A program made the position numbers and the translations under genes. 30,503 nucleotides of DNA from CAYJWS01 sp964373925 (GTDB lineage Bacteria; Patescibacteriota; Patescibacteriia; Buchananbacterales; GWA2-38-13), in the NCBI GenBank assembly GCA_964373925.1, contig CAYJWS010000008.1:1-30503 (forward strand), in the 5' to 3' direction. The notes beneath the pieces were generated by a model. That model had not been told where the DNA came from, ran no database searches, and was given only the letters and a program-made list of their open reading frames with translations. This document shows positions 1-5,610 of this stretch, piece after piece (within the stretch, counting starts at the first letter, position 1; the number at the start of each line of letters is the position of its first letter).

Positions 1-28
1 AAAGATTTTAGCGATTTTCAAAAAACCA

Positions 29-1840
29 TTATTTTATCCCCAGCTCTTGGCGCCTTGCTTCTGTTTTATCAAGGACTTTCTTTCGGATTCTTACGTTTTT
101 TGGAGTTACCTCCACAAGCTCGTCGTCGCCGATGTATTCCAGCGCGTCTTCAAGCTCCATAATTTTTGGAGAATTAAAGTGTTCCGCGGATCCGTCGCCT
201 TTTGAGCGCATGTTGGAGAGCTGTTTTGTCTTGCAGACGTTTACTGCCAGGTCTCCGGGCCGCGAGTGTTGTCCGACTACCTGTCCTCTATACACATGGA
301 TAGCTGGTCCGAAGAAAAGCAAGCCACGGCTCTGGACATTGAGAAGCCCATAGAGATTTGTGAGCCCTGTTTCGTGGGCAGTGAGCGAGCCCTGTTCGCG
401 TTCGCGCCAGTTGCCCGGGTCAGGGCGGTATTCTAAAAAGAGAGAGTTCATAATGCCAAGCCCTTTGGTATCGGTGAGAAATTCATTTCTGTAGCCAAAA
501 AGCCCGCGTGTGGGAATAATAAATTCCATATGCGTAATGTTTCCTTCCATCTTCATTTCTTGCATCTCGCCGTTGCGTTTTCCAAGCTTTTGGATAACCG
601 CGCCGGAGTACGCCTCGGGCACTTCAACATAGAGTTTTTCAAAAGGCGTCATTTTTTTGCCGTTGATTTCTTTGATAATCGCCTGCGGGCGCGAAACCTG
701 GAATTCAAATCCTTCGCGCCTCATGCGTTCAATAAGAATAGACAGGTGCAATTCGCCTCGGCCGTAAACAATCAAATCGCTGTTAGCGCCGTCTTCAATG
801 CGCAGGGCCATATCTGATTCAAGCTCTTTGTAGAGCCTCTCGCGTATTTGGCGGGATGTGCTGTATTGGCCTTCTTTTCCCGCGAAAGGGGAGTTGTTAA
901 CGCTAAACGTCATTTTTACCGTTGGCTCTTCAATATCAAGGAGGGGAAGCGCGAGAGGAGTAGCAACATCGGCAATGGTTTCGCCAATGGTAATATCTTG
1001 GATTCCGGAGATTGCTGCGATGTCGCCGGCCCGAACTTCCTGTACGTCTCCTCTTTCAAGCCCCACAAAACTCATAAGCGAGACAAGCCTGTATTTTTTT
1101 TGCTCACCTTTTCTATTTATATGGATGACATCTTGCCCAGATCGCAGGATTCCATTGTGCACTCTGCCGGTTGCTATTCTTCCCTTAAAGTTGTCGCCGG
1201 AGATGGTGGTAATAAGCATTTGAAGGGGTTTGTTTTCATCGCCTGACGGCGCTGGAATTTCTTTGAGCACGGTTTCAAAAATAGGGGAGATATCTTTCAT
1301 AGTAGAAAGATCTGACTCGAGTCCCGCCTTTCCTTGTTTTGCCGAGGCATACACTATGGGGAAATCAAGCGTTTTGTCGTCCGCACCAAGTTCCACAAAA
1401 AGATCAAATGTTTTATTCACCACATAGTCCATTCGCGCGTCGGGCTTGTCTATTTTATTAATAACAACAATAACGCGAAGCTTCATCGCAAGAGCCTTGC
1501 GGAGCACAAATCGGGTCTGCGGCATGGGCCCTTCTTTAGCATCAACTAAAAGAAGACATCCGTCCGCCATTTTTAAAACGCGCTCAACTTCGCCACCGAA
1601 GTCCGCGTGTCCGGGAGTGTCAATGATATTAATTTTTGTGCCGTTCCAGTCAACCGAGGCATTTTTTGCAAAAATGGTGATGCCCCGCTCGCGTTCAATG
1701 TCGTTTGAATCCATAATAAATTCGCGGTCAACAACATCTTTTTTAAGCTTGGTTTTTGATTGGCGCAGTAAAGCATCCACGAGCGTAGTCTTTCCGTGGT
1801 CAACATGGGCGATAATAGCTATGTTTCTGATATTTGCCAT
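29..1840 (-). CDS. typA: TypA/BipA ribosome-associated GTPase
   Basis: Translational GTPase of the EF-G/LepA superfamily that binds the ribosome and is linked to stress, cold growth and ribosome assembly. The protein reads as 603 aa, normal for the family. The G domain is complete: P-loop AHVDHGKT at residues 11-18, DTPGH at 74-78 and NKID at 128-131. The EF-G-like domains and the TypA-specific C-terminal domain follow without interruption to the end (ELGIK). An in-frame start ten codons upstream exists, but I chose the MANIRN start at 1840 because the family begins there. No Shine-Dalgarno is visible before it. It is monocistronic here: nothing on the same strand lies close upstream. Identification is by motif and full-length family resemblance and is near certain; its physiological role in this organism is inferred from the family. 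Confidence 0.97.
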   Translation of the reverse strand: MANIRNIAIIAHVDHGKTTLVDALLRQSKTKLKKDVVDREFIMDSNDIERERGITIFAKNASVDWNGTKINIIDTPGHADFGGEVERVLKMADGCLLLVDAKEGPMPQTRFVLRKALAMKLRVIVVINKIDKPDARMDYVVNKTFDLFVELGADDKTLDFPIVYASAKQGKAGLESDLSTMKDISPIFETVLKEIPAPSGDENKPLQMLITTISGDNFKGRIATGRVHNGILRSGQDVIHINRKGEQKKYRLVSLMSFVGLERGDVQEVRAGDIAAISGIQDITIGETIADVATPLALPLLDIEEPTVKMTFSVNNSPFAGKEGQYSTSRQIRERLYKELESDMALRIEDGANSDLIVYGRGELHLSILIERMRREGFEFQVSRPQAIIKEINGKKMTPFEKLYVEVPEAYSGAVIQKLGKRNGEMQEMKMEGNITHMEFIIPTRGLFGYRNEFLTDTKGLGIMNSLFLEYRPDPGNWREREQGSLTAHETGLTNLYGLLNVQSRGLLFFGPAIHVYRGQVVGQHSRPGDLAVNVCKTKQLSNMRSKGDGSAEHFNSPKIMELEDALEYIGDDELVEVTPKNVRIRKKVLDKTEARRQELGIK

Positions 1841-1934
1841 AATTTTTTGAATCAAATAGTGTATAACCACAAAATAAGCCTTAGACTTTTTTTCTAGAGG
1901 TTTATCGGGAATTAACCAATGCCTTGTCCTCCGT

Positions 1935-2038
1935 AGTCCGCCCAGGGCGGACGTCCAGCCTTCGTCCCGAAAATGTTCGGGACTACGGCGGAGCAGGCAA
2001 GGGGGAAGAAAAAAACTCGCTGATTCACAGCCGAGTTT
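1935..2038. repeat. Palindromic repeat patch between typA and the duplicated cassette
   Basis: The 400-bp gap between typA and the next gene holds no convincing gene. It contains two strong hairpins, GTCCGCCC/GGGCGGAC around 1937-1953 and GTCCCGAA/TTCGGGAC around 1965-1983, and a third, AAACTCG/CGAGTTT at 2013-2038. Read on the minus strand the third is followed by a run of T, so it may act as a minus-strand terminator. GC-rich palindromes of this kind recur between genes across the window. Confidence 0.6.
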
Positions 2039-2127
2039 GGTCTTGCTGTATATATATTATGTTATTTAATATAGCAAAAATGTTGAAAATAGTCAAATGC
2101 CGCGAATTTTAAAGGATCACAGGATCA

Positions 2128-2156
2128 TTGACATTGTAATTTGCTTATTCTATAAT
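2128..2156 (+). promoter_or_regulatory. Consensus sigma-70 promoter of cassette copy 1
   Basis: TTGACA at 2128-2133 and TATAAT at 2151-2156 are separated by exactly 17 bases: a perfect consensus housekeeping promoter. The expected start is near 2163, giving a leader of about 80 nt before the ATG at 2243. The second copy of this cassette has the same arrangement. Confidence 0.85.
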
Positions 2157-2162
2157 CAAATA

Positions 2163-2242
2163 TGATCTTTTTAGAGTAAGCTTGATGTCTTGGTGTGTTG
2201 CCAAAACAAGGCTTACAGGCTTTTTACAAAGGACTGACTGCC
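2163..2242 (+). promoter_or_regulatory. Structured 5' leader, copy 1
   Basis: The transcribed leader folds into a hairpin with arms GTAAGCTTG (2176-2184) and CAAGGCTTAC (2207-2216), with a possible inner TTGG/CCAA pair. The copy 2 leader has a hairpin at the same place with different arms (TGCAAAT/ATTTGCA). After the hairpin the two leaders become nearly identical again (AGGCTTTT, ACA, AAAGGACTGAC) and carry the Shine-Dalgarno AAAGGA. Keeping the fold while changing sequence suggests that the RNA structure matters. Confidence 0.6.
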
Positions 2243-2878
2243 ATGAGCACTCGGTTAACGCTCTGCGATACAAGCGGACCGCTTATTGATCTTATCCAAA
2301 AGCTTTCTGGAGAGGAAGGCGAGATATGGTCGCGCGCTCTCAATAAGATGCTTCGAAAAGAGAATCCGTGGAAGCTTGTTGCCGAAAATTGCAAAGTCTT
2401 CAAAACCATCAAGCTCGGCACTGGCCTCAAGACCGCTGACGATTTTCGCAAGGCTCTTGTGAACGGATGTTATCACATCAGCGTCTTGGCCACGACCATC
2501 CTTGACAGGCCGGAATTCACGGTCGCAACCCAAGAAACCGAAATTGACCTCGTGGCTATCTCGGTAGCCGAGCTCGGCTTTAAGGAAGGTGCTAAGCGTC
2601 AGGATATCTACGAGCGCACCCAAGAACTGGGACTCGCGCTGTGTCCGGCCGAAGTTGGTCCTCAACTGCGCCTGCAGTACAAGGATCAACCCAAAGGCGA
2701 GTGGTTCATTATTGCAATGAAGCCTATCACCCACTCGGACGGCAGCCTGTACGTGTTCCGCGTTGGACACGACGACGTTGGCCTGTGGCTCCGCAGCTCT
2801 TACGGCAATCCCGACAATTTTTGGCACGCTGACTCTCGGTGGGTTTTTCTCCGTCGTAAGCCCGCCCGCAACGCCTGA
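2243..2878 (+). CDS. Conserved hypothetical protein, 'FTVATQETE' family, copy 1
   Basis: A 211-aa soluble protein with no signal peptide or membrane segment. It is a clear paralogue of the gene at 7998-8660; the second half (about residues 90-211) is the more conserved part, with shared blocks FTVATQETE, VAELGFKE, LCPAEVGPQLRLQY, DQPKGEW and WVFLRRKPARNA. I believe this family occurs in several copies in Parcubacteria, but I know of no assigned function. The ATG at 2243 follows the Shine-Dalgarno AAAGGA and matches the start of copy 2; an upstream in-frame GTG at 2195 would put the leader hairpin inside the gene and is rejected. Base composition is visibly more GC-rich and codon choice smoother than in the neighbours, consistent with high expression or transfer. 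The last codons and the stop lie inside a strong hairpin. Confidence 0.85.
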   Translation: MSTRLTLCDTSGPLIDLIQKLSGEEGEIWSRALNKMLRKENPWKLVAENCKVFKTIKLGTGLKTADDFRKALVNGCYHISVLATTILDRPEFTVATQETEIDLVAISVAELGFKEGAKRQDIYERTQELGLALCPAEVGPQLRLQYKDQPKGEWFIIAMKPITHSDGSLYVFRVGHDDVGLWLRSSYGNPDNFWHADSRWVFLRRKPARNA

Positions 2879-2898
2879 GCGTAGCGATGGCGGGCGGG
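2861..2898 (+). repeat. GC-rich hairpin spanning the stop codon, copy 1
   Basis: CCCGCCCGC (2861-2869) pairs perfectly with GCGGGCGGG (2890-2898). The arm encodes the last residues (PARN) and the loop holds the TGA stop at 2876-2878. The same element sits at 8643-8680 in copy 2, and conserved sequence runs on about 90 bases beyond it in both copies. Confidence 0.75.
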
Positions 2899-2984
2899 TA
2901 GTCCTTTGGACCCTGTCAATCGACGGGGCAAGCTTAAAGCCTTAGGTCGCTTTGACCTTTGATACCGAGTCCTTTGAGCACAAC

Positions 2985-3026
2985 AAAATCCCGCATTGTT
3001 TAAATAAACATATGCGGGATTTTTCT
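2985..3026 (+). terminator. Intrinsic terminator of cassette copy 1
   Basis: AAAATCCCGCAT at 2985-2996 pairs with ATGCGGGATTTT from 3012, followed by a T-rich tail. Copy 2 has a terminator of the same size at the same place but with a different stem (AACCCGTAT). Confidence 0.85.
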
Positions 3027-3071
3027 TTTTTTAAATATTAGTGCAAGTGTCATTGCGGAGAATTGAATGAA

Positions 3072-3337
3072 AGAAAAAGGCGAGACAAGGCGCTGTTGGT
3101 AATAAGAACACTCCTTGGTTTGTCTCGCCTAAAAAGATCACGGAGCAGACGCGATACCGATAGTTTTATAAAAACAAGAGGGTTTTTGTCCGTTCTATGA
3201 TTATATTATTGAAAGCAAGCCAGCTGTCCTTTGGTTTTGTAAAACATTCCGAACATTGGCTTGCTTATTTTAAAAAAAGAACAGATAGCAGACACAAGCT
3301 TAATGGTTTATAAAAACACTGCCTTTATTGTCTGCTA
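3072..3337 (-). ncRNA. Candidate small-RNA array: four tandem ~53-nt hairpins
   Basis: Four imperfect palindromes of about 53 nt lie at 65-73-nt spacing: 3286-3337, 3213-3266, 3143-3196 (weakest) and 3078-3130. On the minus strand their 5' arms are TAGCAGACA, AAGCAAGCCA, AGAACGGAC and AGGCGAGACAA; for three of them the 3' arm changes in step so that pairing is kept. Most carry an apical GTTTT...AAAAC element. They form two ~143-nt dimers, so the array probably arose by duplication. A promoter just upstream (3345-3373) predicts initiation at the first hairpin, and the last hairpin is followed by TTTTT on the minus strand, a terminator. No coding potential is seen. Direction and transcription are inferred; the repeat architecture is directly visible. 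The class is unknown to me. Confidence 0.6.
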
Positions 3338-3344
3338 GATTGTT

Positions 3345-3373
3345 ATATTACAACAAGCGAGAATTTTTGTAAA
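3345..3373 (-). promoter_or_regulatory. Promoter for the hairpin array
   Basis: On the minus strand TTTACA (3373-3368), a 17-base spacer and TAATAT (3350-3345). The expected start, about seven bases on, falls at the first base of the first hairpin (3337). Confidence 0.55.
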
Positions 3374-3418
3374 GCCCAAGGATATTTTCTGTTTTATCCC
3401 AAAAACCGTCCTAAAAAT

Positions 3419-3444
3419 GTCATTCTGAACTTGTTTCAGAATCT
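3419..3444. repeat. Small interspersed palindrome
   Basis: A GTCATTCTGAA...TTCAGAATCT hairpin. It is the 'GTCATTC' type of intergenic palindrome seen again, with different stems, at 3808, 3890, 19787 and 23039. Confidence 0.55.
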
Positions 3445-3486
3445 CTATTTTTTCAAAAAAATAAAGCCTCAATTTTTGCAAAGATA

Positions 3487-3697
3487 AAAGTTTGAGAGGT
3501 GTTTGGGCATATATATATGTATGCCCTGTGTGTGATTGAAGTAGGAAGGGTTTGTTGGTTGTGTTGTTTGGGTGTGACGTATGTCACGGTTTTGTAAGAG
3601 AAGTGGTTTGGGGGGAAGGTTCTAGGTTTTCCCAGAACTTTCCCTCCAACCTCTATCTTCTTACCTTCCTTATTTTCAATCTACTCTCAAACTTTAT
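3487..3697 (-). ncRNA. Candidate structured non-coding RNA, about 210 nt
   Basis: On the minus strand the ends pair perfectly over 12 bp (AAAGTTTGAGAG at 3695-3684 with CTCTCAAACTTT at 3498-3487). Inside lie an imperfect second stem (ATTGAA...GGAAGG type, 3680-3664 with 3536-3549), a long terminal hairpin of about 28 bp (roughly 3661-3596, AGAACTTTCCC/GGGAAGGTTCT core), a GTGAC-GTAT-GTCAC hairpin (3573-3587) and a GGGCATA hairpin (3505-3525). On the minus strand the unpaired stretches are rich in A and C, as is usual for the transcribed strand of a folded RNA. A promoter at 3704-3731 predicts a start at the first base of the closing stem. A self-closed RNA with its own promoter recalls 6S RNA, but I see no signature of 6S, RNase P, tmRNA or SRP RNA. 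Transcription is inferred. Confidence 0.6.
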
Positions 3698-3703
3698 ATA
3701 TTT

Positions 3704-3731
3704 ATACTATCATATGTATATAATGCGTCAA
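3704..3731 (-). promoter_or_regulatory. Promoter for the ~210-nt RNA
   Basis: On the minus strand TTGACG (3731-3726), a 16-base spacer, and TAGTAT (3709-3704), followed by AAATATATAAA. The predicted start near 3697 coincides with the closing stem of the RNA. Confidence 0.6.
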
Positions 3732-3770
3732 GAGTCTTTTACGGGGCTTATTCATGATGAAAAAAATAAG

Positions 3771-3779
3771 TTATCCACA
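3771..3779 (+). other. Consensus DnaA-box 9-mer
   Basis: TTATCCACA, a perfect match to the DnaA box, 40 bases upstream of the promoter of the ~210-nt RNA. A second perfect copy is at 24773-24781. A lone box does not make an origin. Confidence 0.4.
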
Positions 3780-3807
3780 GGGAAAAAATAAAACACCTCT
3801 CTAAAAT

Positions 3808-3913
3808 GTCATTCCGGCCTCGGAGCCGGAATCTATAACCCCACCCTTCCTCCCCTTACTATAAGGGGAGGAGTGAGGAGGAGTTACTGGATTCCCCTTT
3901 TCAGGGGAATGAC
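3808..3913. repeat. Cluster of three palindromic repeats
   Basis: Three hairpin elements in a row: GTCATTCCGGC...GCCGGAATCT (3808-3834), a CTCCCCTTACTATAAGGGGAG palindrome with flanking CTCC-rich sequence (about 3840-3887), and ATTCCCC/GGGGAAT ending GACG (3890-3913). The middle one, read on the minus strand, resembles the inverted repeats that flank the DUF559 gene near 28 kb. Together with the RNA loci this accounts for the 1-kb stretch without a protein gene. Confidence 0.65.
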
Positions 3914-3917
3914 GTTA

Positions 3918-4616
3918 TTATGACAGGTGCGTATCTATGAGAATAAATTTTGCACTCTCCTGTGATGATATATCAAGGTTTTTTTCATTTGTTATTCTTG
4001 CCTGCTCGCCTGACTGAAGGTATTTATCGTTGATTTTTATTGAACCTTCAAATATATAGATGAATGTTCCATGTGATGCGTTGAGTGAGCAGAGGATCTC
4101 CCCGTCTTTTTCAATTTCGCCAAGATAGAGCGTAGCGTTTGAATTGATATGCAGGGCATCGGTAATTTTTTTTCCGGACGCGATGGGGGTGAGTCGGTTT
4201 TTAAGAAGTGTTAAAAAATTTTTTTGCTGATATGTCGGTTCAAGGTTTTGGGTTTTTGGCTTTATCCATATTTGGAAAAAATGAGAAGACGCAGTCGCGT
4301 GATTATATTCAGAATGCGTGATGCCTCGCCCCGCAGTCATAACCTGCACGTCCCCTTGTGTAAGCGTCTGAGTATTTCCCATATTGTCGGCGTGCGTAAT
4401 CTCTCCGTTAAGAATAATTGAGATTATTTCCATATTGTCGTGCTCGTGCATAGGGAATCCGGAATTTGGCACGATAACGTCATCATTGAAAACGCGTAGT
4501 GATCCAAATTCAATATTGTCGGGGTCATAGTAATCGGAAAACGAAAAAAGCCAGTAGGTTTTGAGCCAGCCGAAGTCGGAGAAATGCCTTTTGTCCGAGG
4601 GTATTATGTGTATCAT
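3918..4616 (-). CDS. Pirin family protein (bicupin)
   Basis: A 232-aa member of the pirin/YhaK cupin family. The N-terminal cupin has the metal-binding set expected of pirins: HEH at residues 57-59, then GRGITHSE with H101 and E103. The C-terminal cupin half follows (residues about 130-230, FIYIFEGSIKIND) without metal ligands, as usual. Some bacterial pirins have quercetin 2,3-dioxygenase activity and others are regulators or redox sensors; nothing here separates these possibilities. No signal peptide, so cytoplasmic. It has no clear Shine-Dalgarno and lies 13 bases downstream of a possible 25-residue membrane peptide, with which it may share the promoter at 4744-4772. Confidence 0.93.
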   Translation of the reverse strand: MIHIIPSDKRHFSDFGWLKTYWLFSFSDYYDPDNIEFGSLRVFNDDVIVPNSGFPMHEHDNMEIISIILNGEITHADNMGNTQTLTQGDVQVMTAGRGITHSEYNHATASSHFFQIWIKPKTQNLEPTYQQKNFLTLLKNRLTPIASGKKITDALHINSNATLYLGEIEKDGEILCSLNASHGTFIYIFEGSIKINDKYLQSGEQARITNEKNLDISSQESAKFILIDTHLS

Positions 4617-4629
4617 CGCAATATTTTAT

Positions 4630-4707
4630 TTATTTTTTATCTTCATAATAACCCATAATAATGGCCCCAACTATTAGTATGGCAATTACAATTACAATTG
4701 TTAGCAT
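4630..4707 (-). CDS. Possible 25-aa single-pass membrane peptide
   Basis: The minus strand encodes a 25-residue peptide starting MLTIVIVIAILIVG and ending YYEDKK: one hydrophobic helix followed by a charged tail, with the basic/acidic end predicted outside the membrane core. The frame is open upstream but has no better start. AGG sits only 3-4 bases before the ATG, a poor spacing. It lies just upstream of the pirin gene, behind a plausible promoter, so the two may be co-transcribed. The strongly biased hydrophobic composition argues for a real peptide, but AT-rich sequence on its own can produce such a run of isoleucine and valine. I do not recognise it. Confidence 0.35.
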   Translation of the reverse strand: MLTIVIVIAILIVGAIIMGYYEDKK

Positions 4708-4743
4708 AAACCTTATAATTACATTAAATTCAAGTCCAAGAAT

Positions 4744-4772
4744 ATAGTATAATGACTGTCATTTTATTGCAA
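4744..4772 (-). promoter_or_regulatory. Putative promoter for the small peptide and pirin
   Basis: On the minus strand TTGCAA (4772-4767), 17 bases, TACTAT (4749-4744). An overlapping TATACT gives a 15-base spacer. Confidence 0.4.
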
Positions 4773-4787
4773 GCATGATGCGAAAAA

Positions 4788-4819
4788 GAAAGCCTGCCGA
4801 AAAATTATAGCGGCAGGCT
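4788..4819 (-). terminator. Intrinsic terminator after the 192-aa gene
   Basis: AGCCTGCCG (4791-4799) pairs with CGGCAGGCT (4811-4819). On the minus strand it is followed by TTCTTTTTC, just after the stop of the gene at 4827. Confidence 0.75.
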
Positions 4820-4826
4820 AAGGATA

Positions 4827-5405
4827 TTACGGCTTTGCGCAAACAACGATAAGTTTTTTTATATATTTGTTATGGGCAATAGGATAGTTGCCGTTGAGCC
4901 AAAGGCAGAGGACGAGATTTTTCAAGCCTGACATATAAGGCTCTTCATCAACCGCCGTATATTCAATAGCATTAAGAAGGCAAGAGGCAAAACTTCCCTC
5001 TACGGTATGTCCGCCGGCAATATGCTGGCGCAGGGCAAAATCTCTTAGACTTATAGTCAAATCATACCAAGGAATTTTTACAAGCTTTCTTTCAATTTGA
5101 TGCAAAGTGTGGGCTGAGAGAGTAAAGATTTTGCTTTTTGTGTCAGGGTGGTTATGGGGAAGCGTTGATCCTATGCTTTGCCAGCTATCTTCATTCCATG
5201 CAGTTTTTGGATCTGTTATAATTTCCGTGCCATCGCAGTCAAGCCAAGGTATGGAATTTTTTGCAATATTGTGGATATCAGGCTGGGGTTTTTGCAGCCG
5301 AAACGTATGGCCGCGGCACGGTTGCAAAAGTTCTCTTAACGTAAAACTTGATTCGGGAAAAAGTGACAAAATGGGATTGAGAGGATCAACCCTTAATGTA
5401 CACAT
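4827..5405 (-). CDS. Hypothetical protein, 192 aa
   Basis: I do not recognise this protein. I chose the ATG at 5405 because AGGAGG lies five bases before it; a longer frame begins 21 codons upstream with a hydrophobic stretch, but it has no ribosome site. The chosen form is soluble, contains scattered cysteines (no clear CxxC pair) and a tryptophan-rich middle (IPWLDCDG, EDSWQSIG). The C-terminal half is helical and includes a histidine pair (HIAGGH) and a hydrophobic patch (LKNLVLCLWLNGNYPIA). It is bounded by terminators on both sides (4788-4819 and 5520-5604), so it is a single-gene unit. No function proposed. Confidence 0.75.
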   Translation of the reverse strand: MCTLRVDPLNPILSLFPESSFTLRELLQPCRGHTFRLQKPQPDIHNIAKNSIPWLDCDGTEIITDPKTAWNEDSWQSIGSTLPHNHPDTKSKIFTLSAHTLHQIERKLVKIPWYDLTISLRDFALRQHIAGGHTVEGSFASCLLNAIEYTAVDEEPYMSGLKNLVLCLWLNGNYPIAHNKYIKKLIVVCAKP

Positions 5406-5519
5406 ACAAACCTCCTTGCAAAAAACACAGGTGCTAAACCAAGTTGCAAACAGTAACATTATGGACAAAAATTATAATCAGCGTTTAAGCCGTTTTATAA
5501 TAATTCTTTGTAAAGAACG

Positions 5520-5604
5520 ATATTGAAAACCGCCCCGAGCATTGTCGCTCATTCGATAATACTCAGTGCGACCCTGAATATATTGAATGGGTCGAGGGGC
5601 GGTT
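5520..5604 (-). terminator. Terminator of the first glycine-rich gene
   Basis: AACCGCCCC (5528-5536) pairs with GGGGCGGTT (5596-5604), with inner hairpins CGACCC/GGGTCG and GAGC/GCTC. On the minus strand the stem runs into TTTTC just after the stop of the 718-aa gene. The stretch CGCCCCGAGCATTG recurs in the terminator at 29441, so the two share origin or an inserted repeat. Confidence 0.65.
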
Positions 5605-5610
5605 GCAGTA

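Noticed and set aside
1924..2112. 62-aa open frame on the plus strand
   Set aside because: Its first half is made of the palindromic repeats and it has no ribosome site; composition is not protein-like.
2195..2242. GTG start 16 codons upstream for the first duplicated protein
   Set aside because: It would place the leader hairpin inside the gene; the paralogue has no matching extension and the Shine-Dalgarno precedes the ATG at 2243.
3072..3373. CRISPR array or integron attC array
   Set aside because: Repeats are not identical and the units are palindromes with AT linkers, not constant repeats with unique spacers. No cas genes or integrase, and no GTTRRRY/RYYYAAC core.
3487..3697. RNase P RNA, tmRNA, SRP RNA
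   Set aside because: GGGAAAGTTCT slightly recalls the RNase P GAAAGTCC segment, but it lies inside a hairpin arm and no other conserved RNase P block is present. tmRNA and SRP signatures are absent.
3000..3900. Replication origin (AT-rich, palindromes, one DnaA box)
   Set aside because: Only one DnaA box, no dnaA/dnaN nearby, and the structure is better explained by transcribed hairpins and repeats.
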